Part shown: in pieces, positions 1-7,791 of the stretch | Position numbering within the stretch: the first letter of the stretch is position 1 | How the letters are laid out: each line of letters opens with the position of its first letter | Assembly (NCBI RefSeq): GCF_039540515.1 | Contig: NZ_BAABFA010000004.1 | Location: forward strand, 186,001-250,000 | DNA: 64,000 nt | Origin: Nemorincola caseinilytica | Lineage (GTDB): Bacteria; Bacteroidota; Bacteroidia; Chitinophagales; Chitinophagaceae | Direction: 5' to 3' | The notes under the pieces: model-generated | Database searches by the model: none | Seen by the model: only the letters and a program-made list of their open reading frames with translations | What the model was told of the DNA's origin: nothing | Program-made: the position numbers and the translations under genes

Positions 1-249
1 GAATGTGCTGCCGGTATTTCCGAACCCATATGTATCTACCTCATCTATCCCTATGGTATTGAGCGCTGTCCATTTGGGCGATAGCCCTGCAGCGGCATAG
101 TTGGTACATATGATGTTATTGGTCGATGTGCGTGTCACCGAAGCCGTAGTGGCATTGGCCACCACAGGTATGGCCAGCAATAGCGTTATCGCTGCCCTCC
201 TTATTTTCCTCAGTATATTTCTTTTTTCCGGGCATCGGGATGTTAGCAT
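1..249 (-). CDS. Secreted protein, N-terminal part only (runs off the window)
   Basis: An open frame of 83 codons begins at ATG 249 and is still open at the window edge. It starts with a basic stretch (KRNILRKIRRA), then a hydrophobic segment ending in VVANA-TT, which reads as a Sec signal peptide cut after about residue 32. The visible mature part is rich in Thr, Asn and Ser (TRTSTNNIICTNYAAAGLSPKW), as in secreted Bacteroidota repeat or T9SS cargo proteins, but there is too little to name a family. It is divergent from menG, with about 150 bp between the two starts. Confidence 0.6.
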   Translation of the reverse strand, partial: MLTSRCPEKRNILRKIRRAAITLLLAIPVVANATTASVTRTSTNNIICTNYAAAGLSPKWTALNTIGIDEVDTYGFGNTGSTF

Positions 250-388
250 AATGGTCGGTTTTTAAGTGAAGAGATGGTAAGTGAGCGGTGTTCAAAGTTA
301 CAAATTAATGACAATGCCCGGTAGGTATAAGGGGCCGTGAGATCCATATGTTTCGGGTAATGTATCGTTGTTCTAGACCCACAATTCG

Positions 389-396
389 TACCTTTG
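389..396 (+). promoter_or_regulatory. -7 promoter element of menG (TACCTTTG)
   Basis: TACCTTTG fits the Bacteroidota -7 consensus TAnnTTTG exactly, and a TTG lies 18 bp upstream (368-370) where the -33 element is expected. Only 6 nt separate the element from ATG 403, so the transcript would have almost no leader. Confidence 0.6.
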
Positions 397-402
397 CGAT
401 CC

Positions 403-1152
403 ATGCAAACAACATCAGACCGTGAGCAGGCCGTAGTGATGCCGAATGCGGCATCGGCACAGAGCAAAAAGGAGCAGGTGGCCGAAATGTTCAATAACAT
501 TGCGGGCAAGTACGACCTTCTGAACCATCTTCTTTCTCTGGGTATAGACAAGACATGGAGGAAGAAGGCCATAGCCGTGGTAAGCGCCATAAAGCCTGCT
601 GCTATACTGGATATAGCTACCGGTACCGGCGACCTGGCCATAGCCGCCGCGCGCGCTACCGATGCGCATGTGACAGGCCTGGATATAGCGGTACAGATGC
701 TGGACCATGGCCGGAAGAAAATAAGCGAGCTGGGGCTGGACAAATGCATAGCCATGCAGCAGGGCGATAGCGAAGCGCTGCCTTTCGAGGCCAATAGCTT
801 CGATGCGGTGATGTGTGCCTATGGTGTGCGCAACTTCGAGAACCTGGAGGCAGGCCTGCGCGAGATGCAGCGGGTGATGCGCCCCGGCGGGCAACTGGCC
901 ATACTGGAATTCTCATCTCCCACGGCCTTTCCCGTGAAGCAGCTCTACGGCATGTACTTCAAATATGTGCTGCCTGCTATAGGACGCATGGTGTCTAAAC
1001 ATAGCAGGGCATATACCTACCTGCCCGAATCGGTACAGGCATTCCCTGATGGGCAGCGTTTCTGCGATATACTTACCAAATGCGGTTTCAGCAAGGCCAA
1101 TGCACGCCCGCTGACCCTGGGTGTGACCACGCTGTATACAGCCACCAAATAA
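403..1152 (+). CDS. menG: Demethylmenaquinone methyltransferase MenG/UbiE
   Basis: A 249-residue SAM-dependent C-methyltransferase that carries out the last step of menaquinone synthesis (demethylmenaquinone to menaquinone) at the cytoplasmic face of the membrane. Visible family signatures are MFNNIAGKYDLLNHLLSLG near the N-terminus, the SAM-binding motif ILDIATGTGDLA, the GDSEALPF loop, the FDAV....GVRNFE segment and the RVMRPGGQLAILEFS block. The length is normal for the family. ATG 403 is preferred over an in-frame TTG at 394 because the TTG overlaps the -7 promoter element. The gene shows that this organism uses menaquinone, the quinone class that a gamma-carboxylase homologue (16506-17879) would need. 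Confidence 0.93.
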   Translation: MQTTSDREQAVVMPNAASAQSKKEQVAEMFNNIAGKYDLLNHLLSLGIDKTWRKKAIAVVSAIKPAAILDIATGTGDLAIAAARATDAHVTGLDIAVQMLDHGRKKISELGLDKCIAMQQGDSEALPFEANSFDAVMCAYGVRNFENLEAGLREMQRVMRPGGQLAILEFSSPTAFPVKQLYGMYFKYVLPAIGRMVSKHSRAYTYLPESVQAFPDGQRFCDILTKCGFSKANARPLTLGVTTLYTATK

Positions 1153-1160
1153 AGCTTCGG

Positions 1161-1889
1161 TTAAAAGTATTTTTCTACTGTAAGGCCGTAATTCAGAAGC
1201 GTATTCTCGCGCCCTGTACGGTTAAAACGGTTGTAGGTATAGGTGGTATTCAGCGACAACCATTTGCGCACCTTTACACCCAGCGTGGCATTGCTGCGTA
1301 TTATGTAGTCTGTAGAAGAATTGAACGAATTCTGGTAAAAAGACATGCTGCTGATGGTGACCATATCTTTTATCACGAACCTGAACGACAAGCGGAACGA
1401 ATTGCGGTAAGTACTGTACTTGTCCGTAGAGTCTGCCAGTATGATGTTGCTGTTCTCATAAATGATACCGTCGCTCACGTTCAGGTAAGCATTTTTAGTA
1501 TCCAGTATATTGTACGCTATGCCAGCGCCCGCCTGGTACTGGTCTATTATCTTCAGCGAGAAGCTGGACGTATAGTTGGCAAGCCCCCAATAGTAAAAGT
1601 TGGGAAATGTCTTGTACAGGTTGATGTCGGCAGTGGCCACTACGTCATTGTTGGTAAGGTTGCCCTGCTGCTGGCCATACAGCCAGCTCACATTGCCATT
1701 GCAGGCATAGGCTTTTTGCCGTATACCCAGCTTCAGCATATTCGACAGCACGAAAGAGCTGTTGGTAGTGGTCTTGTTGTATGTGCCGGTAGATACCAGC
1801 CCCGCATAGTGGTGTACAGAGTCGCTATACTGGGCATGGCACAGCATAGCGCCACATACCGCCGGCAACAGTAGTAGATACTTCCTCAT
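1161..1889 (-). CDS. DUF481-type outer-membrane beta-barrel protein
   Basis: 242 residues with a signal peptide (MRKYLLLLPAVCGAMLCHA-Q). The mature part has alternating, aromatic-rich beta strands and resembles the DUF481/YdiY family of small outer-membrane barrels: features are SFSLKIIDQYQAGAGIAYNI, repeated Tyr/Asn-rich strands and a C-terminal strand ending in aromatic F (LTVEKYF). Function in this family is largely unknown; some members are salt-induced. It is the last gene of a leftward run that starts at ddl, 26 bp after the rhodanese gene, and it converges on menG with only 8 bp between the stops. Confidence 0.65.
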   Translation of the reverse strand: MRKYLLLLPAVCGAMLCHAQYSDSVHHYAGLVSTGTYNKTTTNSSFVLSNMLKLGIRQKAYACNGNVSWLYGQQQGNLTNNDVVATADINLYKTFPNFYYWGLANYTSSFSLKIIDQYQAGAGIAYNILDTKNAYLNVSDGIIYENSNIILADSTDKYSTYRNSFRLSFRFVIKDMVTISSMSFYQNSFNSSTDYIIRSNATLGVKVRKWLSLNTTYTYNRFNRTGRENTLLNYGLTVEKYF

Positions 1890-1915
1890 AGTAATGTAAA
1901 GGTACTAACAGCTGC

Positions 1916-2218
1916 TTAGCCCAGCTGTTTCCACGCCATGATGCCGCCTGTAAGATTCACTACATTGGTAAAGCCTGCCTGCTCCAGCATCAGCCCGGCC
2001 TGTGTGCTGCGTGTGCCGCCTTTGCAATGCAGTATCACCTCTTCGTTGCGCAGGTCTTCCAGTTCCTCCAGTTGCATACCCATTATCTGGCCCAGGGGTA
2101 TCAGCTTGCCGCCCATATTATATTCAGCATATTCTGCAGGTTCGCGTACATCTATTATGTTCAGTTTTTCACCGGCATCTATGCGTTGTTTCAGTTCTGC
2201 TGCTGTTATCTGTTTCAT
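1916..2218 (-). CDS. Single-domain rhodanese-like protein
   Basis: 100 residues forming one rhodanese domain without a signal peptide, so probably cytoplasmic. It has the CH2A-like segment NIIDVREPAEYAEYNMGG and the active-site loop HCKGGTRS with the persulfide-forming Cys, followed by the C-terminal helix and LTGGIMAWK, typical of GlpE/PspE-sized proteins. Such proteins transfer sulfane sulfur, but the acceptor here is unknown. It lies 43 bp downstream of the T9SS cargo gene on the same strand. Confidence 0.88.
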   Translation of the reverse strand: MKQITAAELKQRIDAGEKLNIIDVREPAEYAEYNMGGKLIPLGQIMGMQLEELEDLRNEEVILHCKGGTRSTQAGLMLEQAGFTNVVNLTGGIMAWKQLG

Positions 2219-2261
2219 ATGTCTTGTGTTGTGTGTTCCTTTCCCTTACAGGTGTTCGTCT

Positions 2262-4145
2262 CTACTCCTTTATGAGCTTTATGGCAGGGTATATGGCATC
2301 GCCGCTTACCAGGCGTGCAAAGTATATGCCGGGTGCGAAAGACGATATGTCTATGCTCATGTCCCTGCTCACAGCGCCCTCTGCCACTTTGCGGCCCTGT
2401 ATGTCCATAATGGCATATGTGGCGCGTGCGCTACCTTCATGGTCTATTCTTACTACATCCCTGGCGGGGTTGGGGTATATGTTCCAGCTCCATTTCACTG
2501 CGGGCACATCGGGCAGGCGTGTACCTGTTACATCCTGGCCCAGCAGGGGGCGCATCATTATGGCCCCGCTGATGAGCGATGGCTCCCATGCCGATAGTAC
2601 TTTGAAATAGGTGTGGTTGCTGCCTATACGGTTCACATCCAGCCCCAGGTACAGGCTGTCGCTGCCGCTCTCTGCAGGCAGAAATATTCCTGCGAAGAAG
2701 GTGCCCGGTGGCAGTGGCAGCGCATCGTCGAAGCGATATACCCAAAAATTGTTGATGGTGTCGGCATAGCCGGGCATACAGTACTCTTTGGTATACAGCA
2801 GCTCATCGGCCGGGGCGCCATTCACGCCTGCCAGTGAGCGGTATACATTGATGTTGAAACCTTTATTGAAGGCGAACGGTACCTGCCTGCCAAAGTATAT
2901 GGACATGCCGCGCATGGTATCGGCCCGGTTCAGGTGGTGCTCTATGGCTATACGGCCCGGCAGGGTAGGGTACAGGCTCAGGTAATAGCTTTTTTCGGCA
3001 GAGCCATCGTCATAGGCCAGGTAGTTGTCGAATACCTGGTCGCGTATCACGGTATCATTGTCGGTAGGGTCGCCGGGTGCAGGCGATGTGATGAAGAACT
3101 TGTTCTGGAAAATGACCTTCTCGTAATACCCCAGGCTGGATAGCGGCAGCAATGTAACGTATTGTGGAAAGGTGACCTGCTGCACAGTATTTGCCGGTAC
3201 CGTTACCGGCGTTAATGTTGCGGGTTTCAGCAGTGTACCCAGGGGTAGTGCGGTAGCGGTATAGGCATCGCTCACGCCTACCGGCATATTATAGTTGTTG
3301 CGCAGGCTGCATATGTACTGCGTAGCACGCTCTGCCGCCGGGTTGGTGAAATACTGGCGATATGGTATGGATGTATAGTCGTTGAGCAGAAAGGTAGGCT
3401 CTGCAGTGAATCCAAGGTCATTCACAACAGTATCGCCTGCCGACCGGCCTGCACCAAGGCGTATATAGTCTACGTTCCATATGGCATCGGCCCAGGCCAG
3501 CGCTGCCTTGTTGATGAATGCGAACTGGAAGAAGCTATCGAAATACAGGGTGTCGGTAATGGGTATCATCACCTGCCTGAAGGGCTGTAGTGTGCTGCCC
3601 GGTGCCGACCATATTTTTACATACCCGCCAAATCTCGTTTTGAAGAAGAGCATGAGCGAATCCTGAGGCAGGGGGTAGAAGCCATTGCCCTGTGGCTGGT
3701 AGAAAAAGCTGAAGTACACACTATCACCGGGGGCTACCACATTCAGGCTTAGGTTTATGGGCTGCGATGTGAGCGAATCGGCAATGCGGAAAGTGGTGTT
3801 GCTGAACGAATCGTAGGGTATGCCCCGCTGGTCCAGCGCATCGAACGTGGCTACGCCGCGGCTTATGGGTTTGAAGCCCATGGTGTTGTTGATGTATACA
3901 TTGCGGTCCGTCCATTTTGCCATGTCGGGGTAGACGCCGGTATTGGTAAAATCTTCGAAGAAGGGTAGGGGTAGCGGATCGGTAGCGGAAGTTTTTTTGG
4001 CAAATACCGGTGAGGCAGTTACAGGAGTATTGAAAAGAGCAGGATTATAATTGATATGACCCTCATACTCCTGCCCATGGGCCAGGCCCGCAAGCAGCAA
4101 TATGCCGGTAATGAATATCTGTAAGACGATGATCCTGTGTTTCAC
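2262..4145 (-). CDS. Secreted protein with T9SS type A sorting domain
   Basis: 627 residues with an N-terminal signal peptide (LLLAGLAHG-QEYEG). The last 75 or so residues are a classic type IX secretion tail: WNIYPNPARDVVRIDHEGSA, a strand, YAIMDIQGRKVAEG, then SIDISSFAPGIYFARLVSGD and a terminal Lys-containing strand (IKLIKE). The large central part has beta-sandwich character, with no catalytic motif that I recognise. It would cross the outer membrane through the T9SS and be released or anchored to the surface. It lies 41 bp downstream of the PASTA gene. Confidence 0.88.
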   Translation of the reverse strand: MKHRIIVLQIFITGILLLAGLAHGQEYEGHINYNPALFNTPVTASPVFAKKTSATDPLPLPFFEDFTNTGVYPDMAKWTDRNVYINNTMGFKPISRGVATFDALDQRGIPYDSFSNTTFRIADSLTSQPINLSLNVVAPGDSVYFSFFYQPQGNGFYPLPQDSLMLFFKTRFGGYVKIWSAPGSTLQPFRQVMIPITDTLYFDSFFQFAFINKAALAWADAIWNVDYIRLGAGRSAGDTVVNDLGFTAEPTFLLNDYTSIPYRQYFTNPAAERATQYICSLRNNYNMPVGVSDAYTATALPLGTLLKPATLTPVTVPANTVQQVTFPQYVTLLPLSSLGYYEKVIFQNKFFITSPAPGDPTDNDTVIRDQVFDNYLAYDDGSAEKSYYLSLYPTLPGRIAIEHHLNRADTMRGMSIYFGRQVPFAFNKGFNINVYRSLAGVNGAPADELLYTKEYCMPGYADTINNFWVYRFDDALPLPPGTFFAGIFLPAESGSDSLYLGLDVNRIGSNHTYFKVLSAWEPSLISGAIMMRPLLGQDVTGTRLPDVPAVKWSWNIYPNPARDVVRIDHEGSARATYAIMDIQGRKVAEGAVSRDMSIDISSFAPGIYFARLVSGDAIYPAIKLIKE

Positions 4146-4186
4146 TTGCTCATTCTATATTTTGGGTCATAGTTATTAACGCTGCG

Positions 4187-4999
4187 TCACTGGTTCGTAT
4201 TGCTCGGGCCCTGGTAGATATCCTGCGGTGCAGGGTTCTGCATTATCTGCAGGTCTATGAAGTCTCCCATCCTTATACGGTTCTTCTGCCCTGCATCGTT
4301 CAGCTGGCGTGGGCGCTGGTCGGTAACTATGGCCGATGGGGTATCGGTTATCTGGTCCATCTGGCTGGCCGGCACCATCATCGGTTGCAGGTTGAACTGG
4401 GTGAGCAGTATCAGTGCCTCATCTACCGTCATACCGGTCACATTAGGTACATCCCATTCGGTATTGCCCAGGCCATTGCCTATCACCAGGTCTATCTTGC
4501 TGCCCTGTGTTATCAGTGCGCCTGCGGCTATGGGTTTGCCCTCATAGCTTGCTTCCAGTATGGCGCCCATGGCTATATCGGCCCTGTAGGTGGTATCGCC
4601 TACCATCAGCTTGTTGTTGCGCAGTATCATTTCGGCACTGCGGTAAGACAGGTCCTTTATGTTGGGCATGGGTATGCGCGGCGGTGTCAGCATGTTCACC
4701 GTCAGAAATATGGTACGACCTTCCTTCACCAGCGATCCTGTATCGGGCACCTGTTTCAGTACGCTCATGGGCCGGAATGCAGGCTCGTAGGTAGAGTCTA
4801 TGGCCACATCGAACTTCAGGTCTTTCAATATCTTTATGGCGCTGTCGGCACGTTTGCCACGCACGTCAGGCGTCAGTACTTCCTTGCCATGGTTGGTAAC
4901 ACAATGCAGCGATGCGAAGAACAGTATGTACAGCAATACACACGATACCAGCACCACTGCCAGGTTCAGCAAGAACGAATTTTTCAGTTTTTCCTTCAT
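4187..4999 (-). CDS. Membrane-anchored protein with three PASTA domains
   Basis: 270 residues: a short cytoplasmic start, one transmembrane helix (about residues 10-30, NLAVVLVSCVLLYILFFAS), then three PASTA domains in the periplasm at about 38-102, 106-177 and 182-252. Each shows the pattern vPdv.g.....A...L......v and a closing beta strand (IFLTVN, IDLVIGNG, IDLQIM). PASTA domains bind muropeptides or beta-lactam-like ligands in other bacteria. No kinase or transpeptidase domain is attached. It follows ddl by 27 bp, which suggests a link to peptidoglycan precursor synthesis. Confidence 0.88.
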   Translation of the reverse strand: MKEKLKNSFLLNLAVVLVSCVLLYILFFASLHCVTNHGKEVLTPDVRGKRADSAIKILKDLKFDVAIDSTYEPAFRPMSVLKQVPDTGSLVKEGRTIFLTVNMLTPPRIPMPNIKDLSYRSAEMILRNNKLMVGDTTYRADIAMGAILEASYEGKPIAAGALITQGSKIDLVIGNGLGNTEWDVPNVTGMTVDEALILLTQFNLQPMMVPASQMDQITDTPSAIVTDQRPRQLNDAGQKNRIRMGDFIDLQIMQNPAPQDIYQGPSNTNQ

Positions 5000-5026
5000 A
5001 TTGCGCGATACATGCTTGTATCGTAA

Positions 5027-6019
5027 TTATTTATTGTTGTTCATGCAGTCTTCCAGCAGCTCGCCGTAGAAGTCCTTCAGGTGCAGGCCGGCGGCCCTTA
5101 CCTGCTGTGGTACTATACTGTTCTCGCTCTGGCCGGGCATGGTGTTCACTTCCAGGAAGAACAGCTTGCCTGTTCCCTTCTGCAGTATGAAATCCATGCG
5201 CACTACGCCACGGCAGTTCAGGTGGCGGTATATATGCATGGCCTTGTTCTCCAGTTGTTCGCGGGTGGTATTGTCTATTTCGGCAGGTGTCACTTCGCGT
5301 GTCACGCCGGGAGTATATTTGGCCTCGTAGTCAAAGAATTCGTTCTTGCTTATTATCTCGGTAGCGGGTAGTGCACGCAGGTAGCCATTGGTACGGTATA
5401 CGCCTATGGTCAGCTCGCGGCCTTCTATGAACTCCTCTATCAGCACCTGGTCGTCTTCTTTGAAAGCCTTTTCTATGGCAGGCAGCAGGCCGCCTACATC
5501 CTTTACCTTGCTCACGCCCAGGCTGCTGCCGCTCTCGTTCGGTTTCACGAAGAGGGGTAGTTTCAGTTGGTCCAGTATGGCACCCATAGAGAAGGGTTCG
5601 CCTTTTATGAGGTGTACGGCATTGGCTATGTTCACTACATTGAAGGAGCGTACCACCTTGTTGCAATAGCTTTTATTGAAGGTAAGCGCCGATACTATAG
5701 AGTTGCATGTGGTATAGGGTATCTGCAGCATGTCCAGGTAGCCCTGTATACGGCCATCTTCGCCGGGTGTGCCATGAATGGCTATGAATACACAGTCGAA
5801 ATTTATTTTCTTCCCGTCTATGGTCAGCGAGAAGTCGTTGCGGTCCACATTTAACCTCTGTCCGTTGTGCTCATGGCACCATCCTTCCTTGGTGACGATT
5901 ATCTTATAAACGTTGTATCTGCTGGCGTCAAGGTTCTTTTCTATTGTCTCTGCTGTCTTTATGGATATTACATATTCGCCTGAATATCCGCCGGCTAGCA
6001 AGGCTATGTTTTTGTTCAT
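5027..6019 (-). CDS. ddl: D-alanine--D-alanine ligase
   Basis: 330 residues, ATP-grasp fold, making the D-Ala-D-Ala dipeptide for peptidoglycan in the cytoplasm. Visible signatures: N-terminal ALLAGGYSGEYVISIKTA, FIAIHGTPGEDGRIQGYLDML, the Ser loop NESGSSLGVSKV, EEFIEGRELTIGVY, and the Mg-binding C-terminal FFLEVNTMPGQSENSIVPQQ. The first motif usually reads GG.S.E..vS, as here. It appears to be the first gene of the leftward ddl-PASTA-T9SS cargo-rhodanese-DUF481 block. The barrel gene further upstream is cut off by the terminator at 6168-6192. Confidence 0.94.
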   Translation of the reverse strand: MNKNIALLAGGYSGEYVISIKTAETIEKNLDASRYNVYKIIVTKEGWCHEHNGQRLNVDRNDFSLTIDGKKINFDCVFIAIHGTPGEDGRIQGYLDMLQIPYTTCNSIVSALTFNKSYCNKVVRSFNVVNIANAVHLIKGEPFSMGAILDQLKLPLFVKPNESGSSLGVSKVKDVGGLLPAIEKAFKEDDQVLIEEFIEGRELTIGVYRTNGYLRALPATEIISKNEFFDYEAKYTPGVTREVTPAEIDNTTREQLENKAMHIYRHLNCRGVVRMDFILQKGTGKLFFLEVNTMPGQSENSIVPQQVRAAGLHLKDFYGELLEDCMNNNK

Positions 6020-6167
6020 TTTATATACTTCTGTGGTAAGGTAGCCAAAGGTAAGGAAAGCTCATGCATTTTACAGTACCCACAGTAAATTTTGGATATG
6101 CTTTGCAAGTTCGCTACAGACGCATTCCCGGCATGCGTAATGAGGCACGGACGATGCCATAAATAAA

Positions 6168-6192
6168 GAGCCCCTGCAGTATGCAGGGGCTC
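6168..6192 (-). terminator. Intrinsic terminator of the barrel gene at 6218-7315
   Basis: An 11-bp perfect stem (GAGCCCCTGCA / TGCAGGGGCTC) with a 3-nt apex lies 25 bp after the stop of the barrel gene. On the minus strand it is followed by TTTATTTATGG. It separates the barrel gene from ddl. Confidence 0.8.
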
Positions 6193-6217
6193 CTGGTATA
6201 GTATATCTTTTGTGGTA

Positions 6218-7315
6218 TTAGTGAGCGCGGCCCTTCGCAGGTGTCACCCTGTTCACATCGTCGGCAGGTGCTTTCCATGCCATCCTGTTGAAGTAGATAC
6301 GGGCGCCGAGCACTATGCCATAGTTGCTGGTCTTCGCTGTCTGCATCTCGTTCAGCAGAGAGTTATAGTTCACCGTGCTGGTGCCTGTTGCAGCATCCTT
6401 TATCTTGGTATCGGTAAGGCGCAGTGCGTTATTGTTCGATGTATTGGTGAAAGACTGTGCGGTATAGTATACACCTGCCCTTATGCATATGTTCCTTACC
6501 ACCATGTAGTTCACAGCTACTTCGCCGGTATAGCCCAGCGAACCCGACTTGTAAGCCACATCACCCTTCTTTTCGTTGGCGGCCAGGTTCAGACCCACGC
6601 TTTTGCCTATGCTATCGTGGTGCATGAAGTATTTCACTACATCGCCCTTGGGGAAATCTTTCAGGTATTCGGCCTTGGTGATGATGAGCGACGACGGATC
6701 GGGTATGGGCGAGTTGTCGTACACCAGCTCCGGACCCTCGAATTTGTAGATGGCCTCATAGTCGAAGCGGGCATCGGTCTCGTAGCTGTTGGTCACCTTT
6801 ATGTTGTACAGCAGACCTGCGTCTACGGTAAGGGCCAGCTTGTCGTTGAAGTCTTTCTTGTAGCGCAACAGTATGGGCACGTTCAGGCTCTTGCTCACTA
6901 TGGTCTCCTTTATGCCGCGGGTAGTAGATATCACCTGCCTGAATATAGGATAGTTCTCGGTAGATGACCTGAATTCTATATGGAAGGTATCGAGGCTGAG
7001 GGTGCCTTTCTGCTGGTAGTAATTGATACCAACACCTATACCCAGCGAACGTTTACGGTTGAAATAATATCCAAGACGGAAGTCATAGCCTATGGATTGG
7101 CCTCCGGTGAATTTGATATCACTTTGTGTAGCATTCAGAGCGTCGGGGTAGTTCTCAGAGAAAGGGATAGCAGTGATCTTCTGATTGAGCAAGCCGCCAT
7201 TTACTTGCAGGTCTGCCGATAAGCTGCGAAAATATTCGCTCCTCACCTGACCAAGCGCGCTTTGAGCGTTCAATGCAACAATTGAAGCCACTAAACATAG
7301 AATTCGCTTACTCAT
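6218..7315 (-). CDS. Outer-membrane beta-barrel (porin-family) protein
   Basis: 365 residues with a signal peptide (LCLVASIVALNAQSALG-Q). The mature part has amphipathic beta strands with Tyr-rich turns (YDFRLGYYFNRKRSLGIGVG, LTVDAGLLYNIKVTNSYETD, AVNYMVVRNICIRAGVYY), as in Bacteroidota PorT/OmpW-like barrels. The final 20 residues (DDVNRVTPAKGRAH) do not look like a canonical terminal barrel strand, so the C-terminus extends past the barrel. Ligand unknown. It is monocistronic, bounded by the terminator at 6168-6192 and a 476-bp upstream region. Confidence 0.7.
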   Translation of the reverse strand: MSKRILCLVASIVALNAQSALGQVRSEYFRSLSADLQVNGGLLNQKITAIPFSENYPDALNATQSDIKFTGGQSIGYDFRLGYYFNRKRSLGIGVGINYYQQKGTLSLDTFHIEFRSSTENYPIFRQVISTTRGIKETIVSKSLNVPILLRYKKDFNDKLALTVDAGLLYNIKVTNSYETDARFDYEAIYKFEGPELVYDNSPIPDPSSLIITKAEYLKDFPKGDVVKYFMHHDSIGKSVGLNLAANEKKGDVAYKSGSLGYTGEVAVNYMVVRNICIRAGVYYTAQSFTNTSNNNALRLTDTKIKDAATGTSTVNYNSLLNEMQTAKTSNYGIVLGARIYFNRMAWKAPADDVNRVTPAKGRAH

Positions 7316-7791
7316 GTATACGATTTTAATGATCGATTATTACTTCTTTATTTACTAACTACTAGGCAATATTACGCAGAAATATGAATGTTTTTCATGC
7401 ATTCTGTAATAAAAAATGTTACAGGTAGACCGACGGATCGATCCCATACACATTAGCCTATATGGCAGCAAATTTAACAAAATTAATTTACTAACAAGCC
7501 CTGCCATGAACAAAAAATAAAAAAATAATGAATTGGGAACATAAGATATCGAAGCATGGCGCAGTAAGATACAAATTAAATTGTTTTTAAATAAATAGGC
7601 CGTAAAAAATATGGGCTACAGCCGTTGGTAAGGTGTACAGATATTTTCGGCCAATATGTTTTTGAGACATGTGTAGAATACATTTTGCCGCTCCGGCCGG
7701 CCGGGTTTTTAACATTATATTCATTACCTTGTAAGACGCCTATCTTCTATCTTTATCGCTGACCCGTATTTTATATAAAAAAAATTAGTTA
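7316..7791. other. 476-bp AT-rich divergent intergenic region
   Basis: No gene or RNA was recognised here. The stretch separates the leftward barrel gene from the rightward antiporter and is much richer in A and T than its flanks, with several A/T runs (for example 7505-7530). TATCTTTA at 7748-7755 is one mismatch from the TAnnTTTG -7 element, 36 nt before the antiporter start, and is a weak promoter candidate. For the barrel gene I saw only a poor TAATATTG match. Confidence 0.5.

Noticed and set aside
6168..6192. Hairpin considered as a riboswitch for ddl
   Set aside because: It is a single short stem followed by a T-rich tract on the minus strand, positioned just after a stop codon; it fits a plain terminator.
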